Source: Pseudogymnoascus destructans
Taxonomy: Eukaryota > Ascomycota > Leotiomycetes > Thelebolales > Thelebolaceae
Reading direction: 5' to 3'
NCBI RefSeq assembly: GCF_001641265.1
Contig: NW_020167524.1
Span: 1,054,001-1,118,000, forward strand
DNA length: 64,000 nt
Numbering within the stretch: the first letter of the stretch is position 1; every line of letters begins with the position of its first letter. The notes under the pieces are model-generated. The model was not told the DNA's origin. It did not search any database and was given only the letters and a program-made list of their open reading frames with translations. Made by a program: the position numbers and the translations under genes. Positions 21,101 to 30,690 of the stretch are shown here, one piece after another.

Positions 21101-22964
21101 CAGATAGAGAGTAGATAGGGCCGTAGGGAGGCATTGAGCCTTCTGCGAGTGGTATCTCATGGTCATAAGGCTGGTGCTTTGGCAGAATTGATGCCTTTGC
21201 CTTGTCAAAAAGATGTTGGTAGTCTTGGTATGCTAAAGGCAAAATGACCTCCTGAGATGATTTCTCCAAATCTGAAGTAGCTGCTATCTCCAGGACAGGT
21301 TGGAAAGGTTTAACCCATATCAGAGATGATATATCGTCCATAGTTTGGTCAAAATCCTTGATCTGGGACAAGTTTGAGTCTTGGACCTGAATAGGGGTAA
21401 CTGAGGCTTGAAGGGTTTTTTCAGTATTGAGCTCAGGATTTGAGCTAAACCCAAGCGATAAATGCTTCCAATTGATAGTTGGATCATGCCTTTGAAGCCA
21501 TGGAAGACCTAGGATGACTGGGTACTTCATTGGTATAACATCTAAAGAGATGGTGTCTGAAAATGTTGATTTTCCTAGGGGAATCTCAAGTTTGAGTACT
21601 GGGGTGTTGCAGGTAATGGAACCTGAACTGATAGGAGTTCCATCAATGACTCGGAGCAACTCTGGAGTGCGTTTGGGAATTGTAGGTAACTGGTGTGTCA
21701 AGATGAGGTCTTGAGATATAAAGTTGCCTGTTGCCCCTGAGTCTATCATAGCCCTTGTAGACAACACCTGTTGTTTGAAATGGAGTTGAATAGGGATTAA
21801 CAGGTGTGTGAGACTCTGAGAAAGCACCATCGACACATCTTTGTTGTCTAGGGGAGAAGTTATAGTCTCAGTTGAAGTTGTGCCTGCTAGGGATTTTTCA
21901 AGTTTTTCAGGAATAGCAGTTGTGACTGTGTCTGAGGCTGCTATATGTTTTGAATCAGCACTCCCCCGTGCTGAATAGCACTCCTGAATTCTGTGTCCCC
22001 CTTTGCCACAGTATAAACAAAGGTTGTTGTCCATTCTGTGTTTTCTTTCTTGAGGGGTAAGTTTACCCCTTTTCAGTTTTTGAGGGTATCCTGTAGGCTG
22101 AGGTGCTGGATTTGCTGTAGATCTCTTTATAGAGGCGTCTAAGTCCATAGGTTCAGGTGCTGAGTCCTTAGCAGTTGGTGTAGAGGTGTAATTGTTGAAA
22201 TTTCTTGTTGGATGCCAGTCTTGGTTCTTCTCCTTTCTTCTTTCAAAAAGCCTATCATCAAGTCTGACAGCTTTCTCTATAAGCGTTTGAAGTGTTGTAG
22301 GGCGTTCTTCTTTGCTGAGTTCATCCTTAATAGAGCTCTTGAGCCCTTGGTAGTAAGTGAAGACTAAGGCTTCTTCATTCCAAGTCAAGTGAGAAGTGAT
22401 TCTCCTAAATTCTGTTGTATACTGAGCAGCAGAGGTCTTTTGACATAGCTTCTGTAGCTCTCTTTCTGCTGTAGCAGTTTCGTTGATGTCTCCAAAGGTC
22501 CTGGTAAGTTCCTCTTGAAACTGGTCATAAGAGGTAATCAAAGGTGTAGTGGTATTTTGGTTGTTGCCACTAAGTCTTCTAAGATATGGCTCAAAGAAGT
22601 TGAATGCAGATCCACGGAGGTAGCTGGCAGCAAAATAGATCTTCTGAATGTCTGAGGTGAACTGATGAGGCCTGAGGGTGAAGTAGATGTCCAGTTGCAT
22701 AAGGAATCCCTTCAACTTCCTCCTGTCTCCATGGTATAAATCTGGTGTTTGCACTTTAGGAAGTGCACCTGGGGTACTCGAAATAGCCAGAGGAGCTGTG
22801 GGAAGCTCTGTATGATGTGTCTGAGTTGAAGATTGTGTTGCTGAAGTGTTGGCTTGAAAGGTGTTTTCCAAATTCTCAAGTTTGTTTGCTATAGTTTGTA
22901 TAAAGGCAAACAGTTGTTGCATCTGCTGTTCAGCAGTAGTTGTAGGAGCTTGGTCGTCCTCCAT
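18171..22964 (-). CDS. Gag-Pol polyprotein of a chromovirus retrotransposon
   Basis: A single frame of 1597 residues with no stop. Order: coiled coil (about 10-45); Gag domain (about 70-240); CCHC knuckle CLYCGKGGHRIQEC (about 315-330); aspartic protease DSGATGNFIS (about 408); reverse transcriptase with FVKKKDGSLRLCVDYRGLN (about 653) and the YLDD active site (about 765); RNase H with ETDASDFAISG (about 911); integrase HHCC zinc site (about 1165-1205) and DDE core with SIDFIV, ISDRGAVF and QTERVNSV (about 1234, 1303, 1336); C-terminal chromodomain YEVESILDKK...YFLVKWKGYPTSDNTWEP (about 1531-1585). Chromodomains of this class direct integration to marked chromatin. Gag and Pol are fused in one frame, so protein ratio must be set after translation. 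Confidence 0.95.
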   Translation of the reverse strand: MEDDQAPTTTAEQQMQQLFAFIQTIANKLENLENTFQANTSATQSSTQTHHTELPTAPLAISSTPGALPKVQTPDLYHGDRRKLKGFLMQLDIYFTLRPHQFTSDIQKIYFAASYLRGSAFNFFEPYLRRLSGNNQNTTTPLITSYDQFQEELTRTFGDINETATAERELQKLCQKTSAAQYTTEFRRITSHLTWNEEALVFTYYQGLKSSIKDELSKEERPTTLQTLIEKAVRLDDRLFERRKEKNQDWHPTRNFNNYTSTPTAKDSAPEPMDLDASIKRSTANPAPQPTGYPQKLKRGKLTPQERKHRMDNNLCLYCGKGGHRIQECYSARGSADSKHIAASDTVTTAIPEKLEKSLAGTTSTETITSPLDNKDVSMVLSQSLTHLLIPIQLHFKQQVLSTRAMIDSGATGNFISQDLILTHQLPTIPKRTPELLRVIDGTPISSGSITCNTPVLKLEIPLGKSTFSDTISLDVIPMKYPVILGLPWLQRHDPTINWKHLSLGFSSNPELNTEKTLQASVTPIQVQDSNLSQIKDFDQTMDDISSLIWVKPFQPVLEIAATSDLEKSSQEVILPLAYQDYQHLFDKAKASILPKHQPYDHEIPLAEGSMPPYGPIYSLSELELKTLREYLDENLSSGFIRPSSSPAGAPILFVKKKDGSLRLCVDYRGLNAVTVKNRYALPLIPELIDRLSSARIFTKLDLRGAYNLIRIKEGDEWKTAFRTRYGHFEYQVMPFGLANAPASFQALMNDILRPYLDIFVVVYLDDILIYSLDTQEHVLHVRQVLEKLSQAQLFCKLEKCLFHMSQVDFLGHRISTEGIQMDPEKTKAVQTWPIPSSIKEVQSFLGFANYYRRFIPRYTSLALPLTQLLHKDTLYHWDKTQQDAFDALKGEFKEGKMLLHFNPLKPATLETDASDFAISGILYQAPKDKQEELQPVAFYSRKLSAAEQNYPITDKELLAIVCSLKHWRCYLEGANYPITIYSDHSNLLTFTTTKQLNRRQARWSEQLGGFDFVIKHVSGAKNQRADLLSRRHDYQDSAKTSNTKALLDSAKLIAASLSNLSTTEDLGVNLSPQDQVAPITSSQEPETFKDYTPSATLLKAFKDAYNHDPFAKRTLEYLQKKGSSLEKVGLQNFSKNQHGLLLFKNYIYVPRDKRLQLHLLQQFHDAPAAGHFGFAKTYELLTRKFYWPSLRTTLQDYISSCTTCNLNKPTRQKPYGLLQPLPIPERPWDSISIDFIVKLPPSIPKGGATPYDSILVVVERLTKMAHFEPCNETITASELAWLFLKVVFKYHGIPGHWISDRGAVFTSNFFKEFSKLLNMEQRFSTAYHPQTDGQTERVNSVLEQYLRIYTNYAQDNWADLLHLAEFAYNNTVSNTTKETPFYANYGYHPRFEVAELNCPENFKNPSATERIIYLKGLQDYLKVQIQRAQDEQAQAFNRGVVAPQFKVGDQVFLSRRHITTTRPSDKLDTKRLGPFKITRTIGKNAFELALPPTWTIHNVFHASLLSKAQESSLRPLQSPPPPVLILDQPEYEVESILDKKTLRGQDYFLVKWKGYPTSDNTWEPKRNLKNASKLILEFLSKKATWLKGKQTAHKRP

Positions 22965-23016
22965 TGTAGTATCGAAGTGCTGCTATAGAAATAGTTGAAG
23001 CTTGAAGCAGGCAAGG

Positions 23017-23953
23017 TGTAATGGTGGGTGCACCAGATATGAGAATCTAGCCACCCAAGGAAGGGATGAATTTACTAAGACAACACACTGTCTTAGGAAA
23101 CAGAGCCAAAGGGTTGTAGCTTAGACTATTCCACAACGCAGCAATCAGGTGTATGATGTGGTGAAGTGGTTTAGACAAGTTGCAACAAATGTTGAGTCTG
23201 AGAACTCAGGGGTAAGTCAGAGGTTAGCACCTCACTGACTTTTCAAAAAACAGAGAATAACAAGATCAATGCTTGGAAGCTTGGAAAAGACGTAGAAGTA
23301 TGTGCTAGTCGATTTACTGTATTGCCTGCTTGCCCTTTCTTAAGGAAAGGGCAATCCTATTTATGCCAAAGGAGTGTAGTTCTCTCATTTTCCATGACTT
23401 TCCATGACTAACCAGGCTTGGTAAATGTATTAGAAATCAAGTGCGACCCACAACTAGCTTGCTAATCATGTAGTGAACGTAAGAGAATCCCATAGAACCA
23501 TCTCTTGGGTTCCTAGCCTATAGGAAGTGAAAAGGAGGTCCAAGGTCAGAGTACCTATAGACAAATTATGTCATAACTTAACCAATCTTGTGGGTAACTA
23601 AGGAGCGATGACGTGTAATGAATCATAGAGGGTTGTAGAAGCTTCTAGAGCTATCGTTCATGTTCCTAGGCCTCTAGTTGGTAGAGATATGCCATGTGGT
23701 AGTATTGGCCCACCCCCTTAAGGAGGAGATTTTCTTAATAACTTGTTCAATGAGTGTCCAAATGATATGCCGTGATGTATGTAGCATAAACAGATGTAGT
23801 AGAAGAGTTTGCAGCAATCGTTGAGTAGTATTGCTTCTGTTGTTGGTGTGATAAGCCAAGATATGTATGGTGACTTGTAGGTTTGAGGAGGAGATTTCTA
23901 AGTTTGCTCTTGAGTTTGATAGCAAACTGAGTGCAACGAATGTCAGTATGACA
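23017..23953 (-). repeat. 5' LTR of the chromovirus
   Basis: 937 bp. In element orientation it is followed by CCTTGCCTGCTTCAAGC before the Gag start; this does not begin TGG, so the usual tRNA 3'-CCA primer site is not evident and priming may be unconventional. Confidence 0.93.
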
Positions 23954-24277
23954 AGGCGGTCATATTGCAGCTGCAACAATGGCTGTACTTGCTGCTCTTG
24001 GGATTTCTACAATCCGTTGGCCTTCTTTTAGTCCTGATCTTAATCCAATTGAGACGTTGTGGAACAGGATGAAGGACTGGTTGCAGGAGAAATATTCTGA
24101 GATTCACCGGTCAAGCCCAAGACTACGAGAGCGTGTAATTGAAGCTTGGGAAGCAATTCCTAATGAAGAGGTTATTGCATTAATTCACTCTATGCCTGCA
24201 CGTTGTCAAGCAGTTATTGCTGCTAATGGGTGGCATACAAAATATTAGATTATTATTTTTATTTGTATTTAGTTATA

Positions 24278-26137
24278 ACGTACATGTATAGCGAAAGCGC
24301 CAAACAAGCGAAAGCGCCAAAATTATCTACCCTCACGACAAACATTGCGATAAATCTACCACAACATTAGAAATCAATTGAAACTACTCGGAGTCCTCTT
24401 CCTCAGAGGTGTCTATTACAATCTGACACGTGCGCGCATTGTGCCCAGTCTCACCACACTTGCCACAGCGACGGGCACGGGTTTCTTCCCTTGGCTTCCG
24501 ACCACGGCTTGCCCTTATTTCCTGCTCTACCTGCTGCACAACATCCCTCTCATCCTGTAGCTCTTGCGCCCCTTGTTGACTAAGTGATCCTCCTTGCTGT
24601 AGTCGTGTTTTCCTAGCTCTCCGGCGCTTGCTTAGTACTTCATTTGCCTGTCGTAGGTTTTGGTTCTCTCCCTTTAGCAGTGCTAATTGATGCATTATTT
24701 GCGATGCACCCTTTGTAAACTGGTCAACAGCTGCATAGATTGAGGTTGGAGAGCTATTTTGATGGCGTGAAATCCGAGTTTTAATAAATGTAGACTGTGA
24801 CATAGCTTCAATTGGGTTGTTTGGTGTCTGAGAAACCCAAGGTTGAGCAGTACCTGGGCGGGAGCTTGGAGGCGTTGGTGTCCTTAACTTAAGATCAAGT
24901 GTAGATATCACTCTCTCAGGGTCAAATGGAAGAAGCCCTGCCCCTCGGAACCCGCCTCAAATGTTACTTTCCGTCATTGTAGTGTTAAATGCAGCGTGGA
25001 AGGCAGGAAAGAAGTCATCCTTTGTAATATGAGAAATATGAGCCTGCATCATATCTTCAATTTGCCGACCATAGGCCTGCTTTAACGGGCCGAAACAGCC
25101 AACATCAAGTGGCTGGAGTAGATGAGAAGAGTGAGCAGGCATACAAAGCGTAATAATGTTGTGTTCCTTGCAGTACTCCTCAAACTCATCTGAGTGGTGG
25201 CTCTCATGACCATCAAGGACTAACAAGCGATAACCACCAACACTCCGGGCCTTTGTATGCTTCTCAAAGTGCTGAATCCAATCCATGCCTCTCTCGTTTG
25301 TAGTCCAGCCATTTTCAGTAACAGAAATCACCCAATCGCTTGAAAATCCACTATTCTCATACCAAGATGTAAGGTGGTTTTTGCCTGCAACAATGATAAA
25401 TGGTGGTACTGCCCAACCTTGAGAACTAACGCCTTGGATTACTGTAACCCATTCCTGATTACCAGGCTGTACCTTCTTTGCTTTTGCCCGCCCGTCTGAG
25501 CTTGTTACAACCATAGCAGTTGAGATAACGCCCATCATAAACCCAGTCTCATCAAAGTTGTAGATATCTGCTTCATCGATACCATATTTCGCAATTGTGT
25601 TACGCACAAGCTCAAACCAGCCATTAATAACTTCTGGATCTTCGCACTTAGCCCTCTGGTAGTCGTATTTGCGCTGAAAGCGTGTCTGGAGCTCTACACG
25701 CCGCTTAACAAAGTTTGAAGCCCAACGCGACCCAACGCGTGACGCGTCGCGTGTTGCAAGTAGTCAACTTGCCATATCTTCAACAACAGACAGCCGAGGA
25801 GGAAACCCTTTGGCAGCTAGGTCGAGTATATACTGAACAAGGACGGACTCCTCTAGGTTAGTTAATTTCCGTGAGTTGGCTTGGATATCGCGTCGTGAAG
25901 GTACACCTTCTAGACGACGACCTAGCTTGCGGTGGTCCACAGAATAGATCCTAGCAGCAACTCGAAGGCGTAACTTTGGGTCGCTTTGCATAGCCTGGAT
26001 AGCTAGCACTAATTGGCTTTCATCGTTTTTATGGGGCATGTTTTGTTGTTGAGGAATTTAACATTTAGTTGGGGGGTTTGGTCACCGCATCATTTTGGCG
26101 CTTTCGCTTGTTTGGCGCTTTCGCTATACATGTACGT
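24278..26137 (-). mobile_element. Dead Fot/pogo-type copy inside the Tc1 element
   Basis: The perfect inverted repeats of about 46 bp begin ACGTACATGTATAGCGAAAG and are flanked by TA (24276-24277 and 26138-26139). Each end has two copies of the inner unit (GCGAAAGCGCCAAA). 1860 bp, same family as 7145-9021. The insertion lies 29 bp after the Tc1 transposase stop. Confidence 0.92.
24384..26039 (-). pseudogene. Fot/pogo transposase with two nonsense codons
   Basis: Colinear with the intact 551-residue protein at 7268-8923 (MPHKNDESQ at the start, CGKCGETGHNARTC near the end). TGA stops occur at 25764-25766 (CGA in the intact copy) and 24957-24959 (CAG in the intact copy). Catalytic residues are still present, including NFDETGFMMG and LQPLDVGCFGPLK. 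Dead unless the stops are read through. Confidence 0.88.
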
Positions 26138-26272
26138 TATATTATATTATTTCCTACAACTTTTTATTTCTCGTATCTCTCGCAACTTTTTAAAACAGCG
26201 TTGTGGCAGATTGTGTGGTGGAACTACGTACATGGGTCCCCTGTTAACAATTATTGACCCAAAGTACGAGTA

Positions 26273-26822
26273 ACTCGTCTGGTCTTTGTGGTAGCGTTCA
26301 CCTTGTCTGGCACGCGACTGGGGTTGACCCAAATGTGCTACGAATTTATTAGGGGCAGCACGTAGGTAGTAGCACTTCTCCCGCTATGGCACGCCTCCCG
26401 TGCTAGCACGGTTGTGCCATCACGCGAGGCGTGCCATAACACATGTGCCTACCCAGGAACGGCTTTACCCCACATGGGCTGTGGCAGACGCTGTGCTATC
26501 GCCCGGGCCGTTGTAGCACATCCGTTGTAGCCCCGTCGCTGTGCTGAACACACCCTATTTTCACGCTAGTATGTAATGACGTACATGAATCTGCAGACTA
26601 AGTTTTATTCTAGAAATCTGGGGCCGCAACGCCACTATGGATACTATGTTGGCAAACACGCGGATGAACAAAGCTCTCTTTTATTTGAAGGGTTGAGCCA
26701 TTTAAGGATTAATTTACTCTAAATTCAGCCTTCTCACCCCTGAATGGTACACCCTTTAAAACTCTGCCAAAGAGGTAGTTCTGTCTATCCAAAGCCATCT
26801 ATACCTCGCCATCAAAGCCCAG
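26273..26822. other. Intergenic with strong palindromes
   Basis: No gene. Inverted repeat TATGGCACGCCTC (26385-26397) and GAGGCGTGCCATA (26426-26438); inside its loop a perfect 14-bp palindrome CCGTGCTAGCACGG (26398-26411). GCAC/TGTGCTA words recur across 26330-26550. Confidence 0.55.
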
Positions 26823-28550
26823 TTATTTTGGCTGAAAGTCTAGTTCCTGCAGTTGTACCCCATCGTCCAAGTGTGTACGAACAAGGGCTCGAAGATGATC
26901 TCTGAGCTTGCATGTACCGGATACTACGTCTTGTAAGCATTGTCGATTAGTAATATAAGGTGTCTTACCCATGACAAGCATCTTGCCTCTCTCCTCCTGT
27001 GTTTCTTGCACTCTTTTAATATACTTCCCAGTCAACTCAGCTTGGAGGATCTCTTCGACGTTTGCGGTGCCTGGATACATGGTCGCACGTTTACCGAAAG
27101 GAACCTTGTCCCCATTACCCGACTCGAGATAGATTGAGATACAAAGGATCTGTCTCAAGTCAGCAAAGTATTTGGGGTATGAACGACCATACGCACATAA
27201 CCGTCGTCCAGGGTGTCATCAGCTAATGCACTGTTCAGTAAGGACTCCGCTGCTAGGCCAATATCTGAATTTGTCAGTTCTTGTAATACAGTTCCCTATA
27301 TTAAGGCTAACCAAAGGTTTGGAGCTGCCACACCAAGTGGACTCGGCGCGTGCGAGCTTTACAGTTATTATAACCGTGAATGAGCTTGCGGAGATAGGGC
27401 AGCTGTGCGGCGATACCAAAGCCAGTCGCGACCATAAGGACCGTCTCATACTCTCCTACTGGTACACTAATTCCATGAGGTCCGCTAAACAGGGCCAGGC
27501 GAGGTACGGAGCCGCGCTCATCAAGAGTTCCATGACTGAAGAGTTCACGAGTCAAGCCTCTCCTCGGTTGGATGAAAAGCTCTAGTGTATCTTGTTTACC
27601 ATCGGCCCAGTTGGTTACTACGAAAGGATGACTTTGCAGGAAAGACCAGAAGCTGACAGAGGGAATCCATAAGTTGATGTACTGGCCAGCCTTTACTTCT
27701 ATGGGCCGAGACATTGTCATCCGGATCATCACCGTTTGGTCGATGTGAGTGATGAAGGCCCGAGGGAAATGGCGACCCCAAGCTTTGTTTCGAAACATCA
27801 CGACGCCGCATTGAAAGGCGAGCAGTGCAACGAATACCCCTGCGAAGATGTAGACATAGCTCCATTTGAAGTTCGACTGGGATATGAGATGTCGTACAAT
27901 GGAATACACTACGAGTGAGGCCACAGCTTGATGCATACGGAGGAAGATCTCGTAGGAGGGCTTGCGGAAGAAGGGAATCGAGAGGAGTATGAGGAGACAC
28001 AACGCCGACCCACCCTGTAGTTTGTCAGACATGATCATCCCTCATATTGAAGATTTAGACATACGATTAATCCATAGAGATTCTCCGGCACGCTCAGAGA
28101 GAAGCTGACACGGCTAGCAACCACGATGAGGATATGGAGGAGCATGAGAGAGAACGACATTAAGCCTGCCGAGCGATGAACCAATCGCCATGACTTCAAG
28201 GAGACGCCAAACAGATCTGAGAGAAAGCTAATATGGGCTCCGAGGAATAGTGGCATCATGTTAATCAGGGCTAGGTTAGCAGCACGGAAGCCAACTTTCG
28301 TGGTCGTCAATTTCCAGAACTCGAGGCAGGAAACGTTGGCTGCAATGTATCCGGTGTGCAGGACGACTCCTGCTGGAGTCCATGGCCCAAGATGTGAATG
28401 GCGCTGGAGGATCTGCGGATACGTCAGGTATTTAGACTGCCATAGGACGATGTGTTCTATAAATTGCACGAAGTGTGGGCGAAGGGTGAGGAGAAAGAGA
28501 ATGGTGAAGATGCCGCCTGCAGCAATAACATAGATGTAAGTGGCCTCCAT
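26823..28550 (-). CDS. Ferric reductase (FRE) transmembrane protein
   Basis: Five exons: 28550-28065, 28014-27312, 27249-27197, 27149-26969, 26929-26823 (introns 50, 62, 47, 39 nt), total 509 residues. N-terminal half: a ferric-reductase/NOX membrane domain with several hydrophobic helices and heme-ligand candidates in HSHLGPWTPAG, RLVHRSAGL...LLHILIV and RMHQAVA...IVRHLI. FAD domain with the HPF motif (SFLQSHPFVVTNW, about 315). NAD(P)H domain with LFSGPHGISVPVGEYETVLMVATGFGIA (about 360). Near the end LDDGYILCISIYLES and VVSGTCKLRDHLRALV. It would reduce Fe(III) chelates at the cell surface with cytosolic NADPH. Ferric reductases are recurrent Starship cargo. No damage seen. The 39-nt intron keeps the frame open and is inferred from family resemblance. 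Confidence 0.88.
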
Positions 28551-29232
28551 GATATATTTAATGAGTGAATGTGAAGGTCATCAAGTGCAAGCGAAGGTTG
28601 GGTTGGGTTGGAGAGACGCAGTTGAAGCGCAGACAGAAGAACAAAGGATCTGAGGATAGTTGTCCAGAGAATCTTGTGGAAGAAGGTGGAAGGAGTTTAG
28701 TCACTTTCACCGTGAGTCTCTTTCTTTTTCACCGTGAGTCTCTTTCACCGATGGAACAAGAGGGGATAACCAGATGGAACAAGAGAGGATAATTGGGTGG
28801 AACAAAAGAGGATAATTGGGTGGCAGAAGAAGACCACCAGGATGTCAGGCATGGTGCATGTGGGGCGGTGGCGGTGGGGCCAGAAAGTAGCTGGCCACCG
28901 CCAGACATGGGCCCCGCATCGACATGGGGCAGCCGCCAGAAGCTGGCCACCCCCAGACATGGGCCTACGTGGATCATTTGATGAAGGACGCTGAAAAGAG
29001 AAAACGAAAAATGAGCAGCGTGCAATACGTAACAAACTAGAACATGATCAAAATTTAAATTGATAGTACGGGAAGGAACGGCATAGTATTCAATGCCCAA
29101 ATAGAAGAGCCAAACCACGACATCACAGGAAAGAATCAAATGTAACTATTTCTGGGACGTAAATTGTTGAAGCTTCATCTGCTTTCAGTCCGAATTGATG
29201 CAAGTTCAAGTCCAAGCTTGTCCTGTTAGAAA
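28551..29232. other. Intergenic with tandem repeats
   Basis: Between the ferric reductase start and the pseudokinase stop. 28725-28815 repeats GTGAGTCTCTTTC and GATGGAACAAGAGAGGATAA-like units. 28855-28975 repeats AGCTGGCCACC and AGACATGGGCC blocks. No gene. Confidence 0.5.
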
Positions 29233-30354
29233 CTACGCACTGCACGAAAAGTATCTCCGTGCACAAATTTCAGCTAAAGAAACCAACCCCATAAGAACAT
29301 CTTTCTGGTCACCATGTCGCAGAAGTGCATGCTGGTAATGTCAGCAGGTAACTCTTGGCTGAGAAGGGTATCGTACCTTTCTTAATTCGCGTGCGGACGC
29401 AGCCGACGTTGTCTCGGAAAGGAATGTGACGGCGTCGGGGTCAGAAGGCCAACGATCCAAATTTTCTACGCCGACTGCTCCATTGTCCTGCGTGTACTTC
29501 TGCATTAATTCCATCGTGATGATTCCGAGCGCTCTGACATCCTGAGGCTCCCGATTTCTCTGAGTTTTCTCGGTTTTCTCACAGCATTGTTGGTTTGCTA
29601 TGAGTTCGCATTAGCAGAGAACCGCCTCCGATTATCCACAACTAACCAATTTTTACATCGCCCCCGGTGCTAAGGAGGATGTTCCGGCAATTGATAGAGC
29701 CGTGTTCGAGCCCCTCGCTTTCGAGATAGATTAAGCCGTCGAGGACCTTCCGTGCTCCTTGTCAGCCTGTGACCGACGCGGCTGATGGATGTGACTCACC
29801 TGCCTGAGGATAGCTGCTAGTTCCGATTCCGTAGGATATTTAGCACTCTCTACGATCTGGTAGAGGGAGATGGGCATGTACTCGAGGACAATGTAGAACG
29901 ATGTCTCGGTAGTGAAGGCTTCAAGAGCCTTGACAATGTTGGGATGTCGTACACGACCATGCATATAGAGCGCCTTCTCGGCAGCTGCAACCGTAAATGT
30001 CCTCACGGCTACGAGCCCCGCCTTCCCTTGTGCCACAGTAACTGGGCCGTTAAGGTCGAGATCGAAATGTTTCTTGTAGATTTCCCATGGTGATGCTTTT
30101 CTTGCCGTAAATGGGCTGGGTTTAGATTCACTTATGCTTGGCGGCTTCGATATCTTGACACTGCTCGTATGATCTGTATCGTCCTTCGGAGAGCGAGATC
30201 TTTTCAGTTTTTTACTGGCGCTCTCGGGAGTGTCGCCCACTGGGGAACTTGAGAGTGCAGGTAGCGTAGCGGAAGCTTCGGGATGCTGAGTAGGCAGCAG
30301 CTGAGCTGAGCCCGCTAACATGTCGATTTTTGTGCCACGTTTACCTGAACTCAT
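29233..30354 (-). CDS. Kinase-fold protein lacking catalytic motifs (pseudokinase 1)
   Basis: Four exons: 30354-29800, 29746-29647, 29597-29377, 29331-29233, total 324 residues. The first about 90 residues are Ser/Pro-rich and basic. The kinase fold runs from about 95: FDLDLNGPVTVAQGKAGLVAVRTF, RHPNIVKALEAFTTETSFYIVLEYMPISLYQIV, then LDGLIYLESEGLEHGSINCRNILL and GGDVKIANQQ. The HRD position reads EHGSINCRN, so the catalytic Asp is missing, and no DFG follows, so phosphotransfer is unlikely. The C-lobe ends HALLRHGDQKDVLMGLVSLAEICARR. Intron positions match those of the gene at 33574-34833, so the two are paralogs. Role unknown. Confidence 0.75.
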
Positions 30355-30690
30355 GTTGAGGCAACGTGAGCGGTAGGCAGGGTAGGTCTAGAGATCGAGG
30401 ATTTGAGAGGGATAGAGGACGGGCGACGAACAGAAGACGGACGAGAGATAGAAGAGTGACGACGAACAAAAGATGGACGAGGGTAGAATGCCACAGACGG
30501 ACGGGGATCATTCTAACCCATTCGGGGGAAGGTGAAAGGAGCTCACTGCGTAGGGCAGCACAATATGGATGGTCTGAAGAACGCGCAACTGACCGAAACC
30601 TCCACCCTGCTTTTCATTCCTCCCTCTTACCTCCTCCTGCTCAAAACTTTACCTTAAGCCATGTTACATTGCTAAGAAAAGACATAGAAG
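30355..30690. promoter_or_regulatory. Divergent promoter region of pseudokinase 1 and the DUF3723 gene
   Basis: About 340 bp between two outward-reading genes. It has purine-rich GACGAACAGAAGACGGACGA-like repeats at 30420-30490. An open frame here (30366-30854) overlaps the DUF3723 exon in another frame and is not credible. Confidence 0.4.

Larger units (their letters stand above)
17223..23953 (-). mobile_element. Full-length chromovirus (Ty3/Gypsy) with near-identical LTRs
   Basis: Two 937-bp LTRs (17223-18159 and 23017-23953) differ at about one base in my comparison (CAG against GAG near 18118 and 23912). The 5-bp target repeat AGGCG (17218-17222 and 23954-23958) is perfect. One Gag-Pol frame occupies 18171-22964 on the minus strand. 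The insertion is young and potentially active. Three solo LTRs of the family occur in the window (4882, 53205, 55646). Confidence 0.95.
16460..24248 (+). pseudogene. Tc1-like transposase split by a Gypsy element
   Basis: Parts 16460-17222 and 23959-24248 join exactly, once the Gypsy element and one AGGCG repeat are removed, into 350 uninterrupted residues starting MEVEPPSTPKRQQ. The N-terminus has HTH DNA-binding segments (about 15-115). The catalytic triad is D in ILWTDETWV, D in LVLMQDGAGG and E in SPDLNPIETLW, with 34 residues between the last two (DD34E). The C-terminus is QAVIAANGWHTKY. It is dead only because of the insertion; no other damage is visible. Confidence 0.9.
16299..26270 (+). 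mobile_element. Tc1-like transposon containing two further transposons
   Basis: The inverted ends begin CTCGTACTTTGGGTCAATAA on both strands, about 28 bp perfect, and are flanked by TA (16297-16298 and 26271-26272). The transposase (plus strand) is split by a full chromovirus at 17223-23953. A Fot element (24278-26137) sits in its 3' untranslated part. Minus insertions the element is about 1.4 kb. It lies inside the Starship between a zinc-finger remnant and the ferric reductase gene. Confidence 0.92.

Noticed and set aside
28725..28975. Tandem repeats considered as a CRISPR-like array
   Set aside because: Units are contiguous with no unique spacers, and the organism is a fungus.
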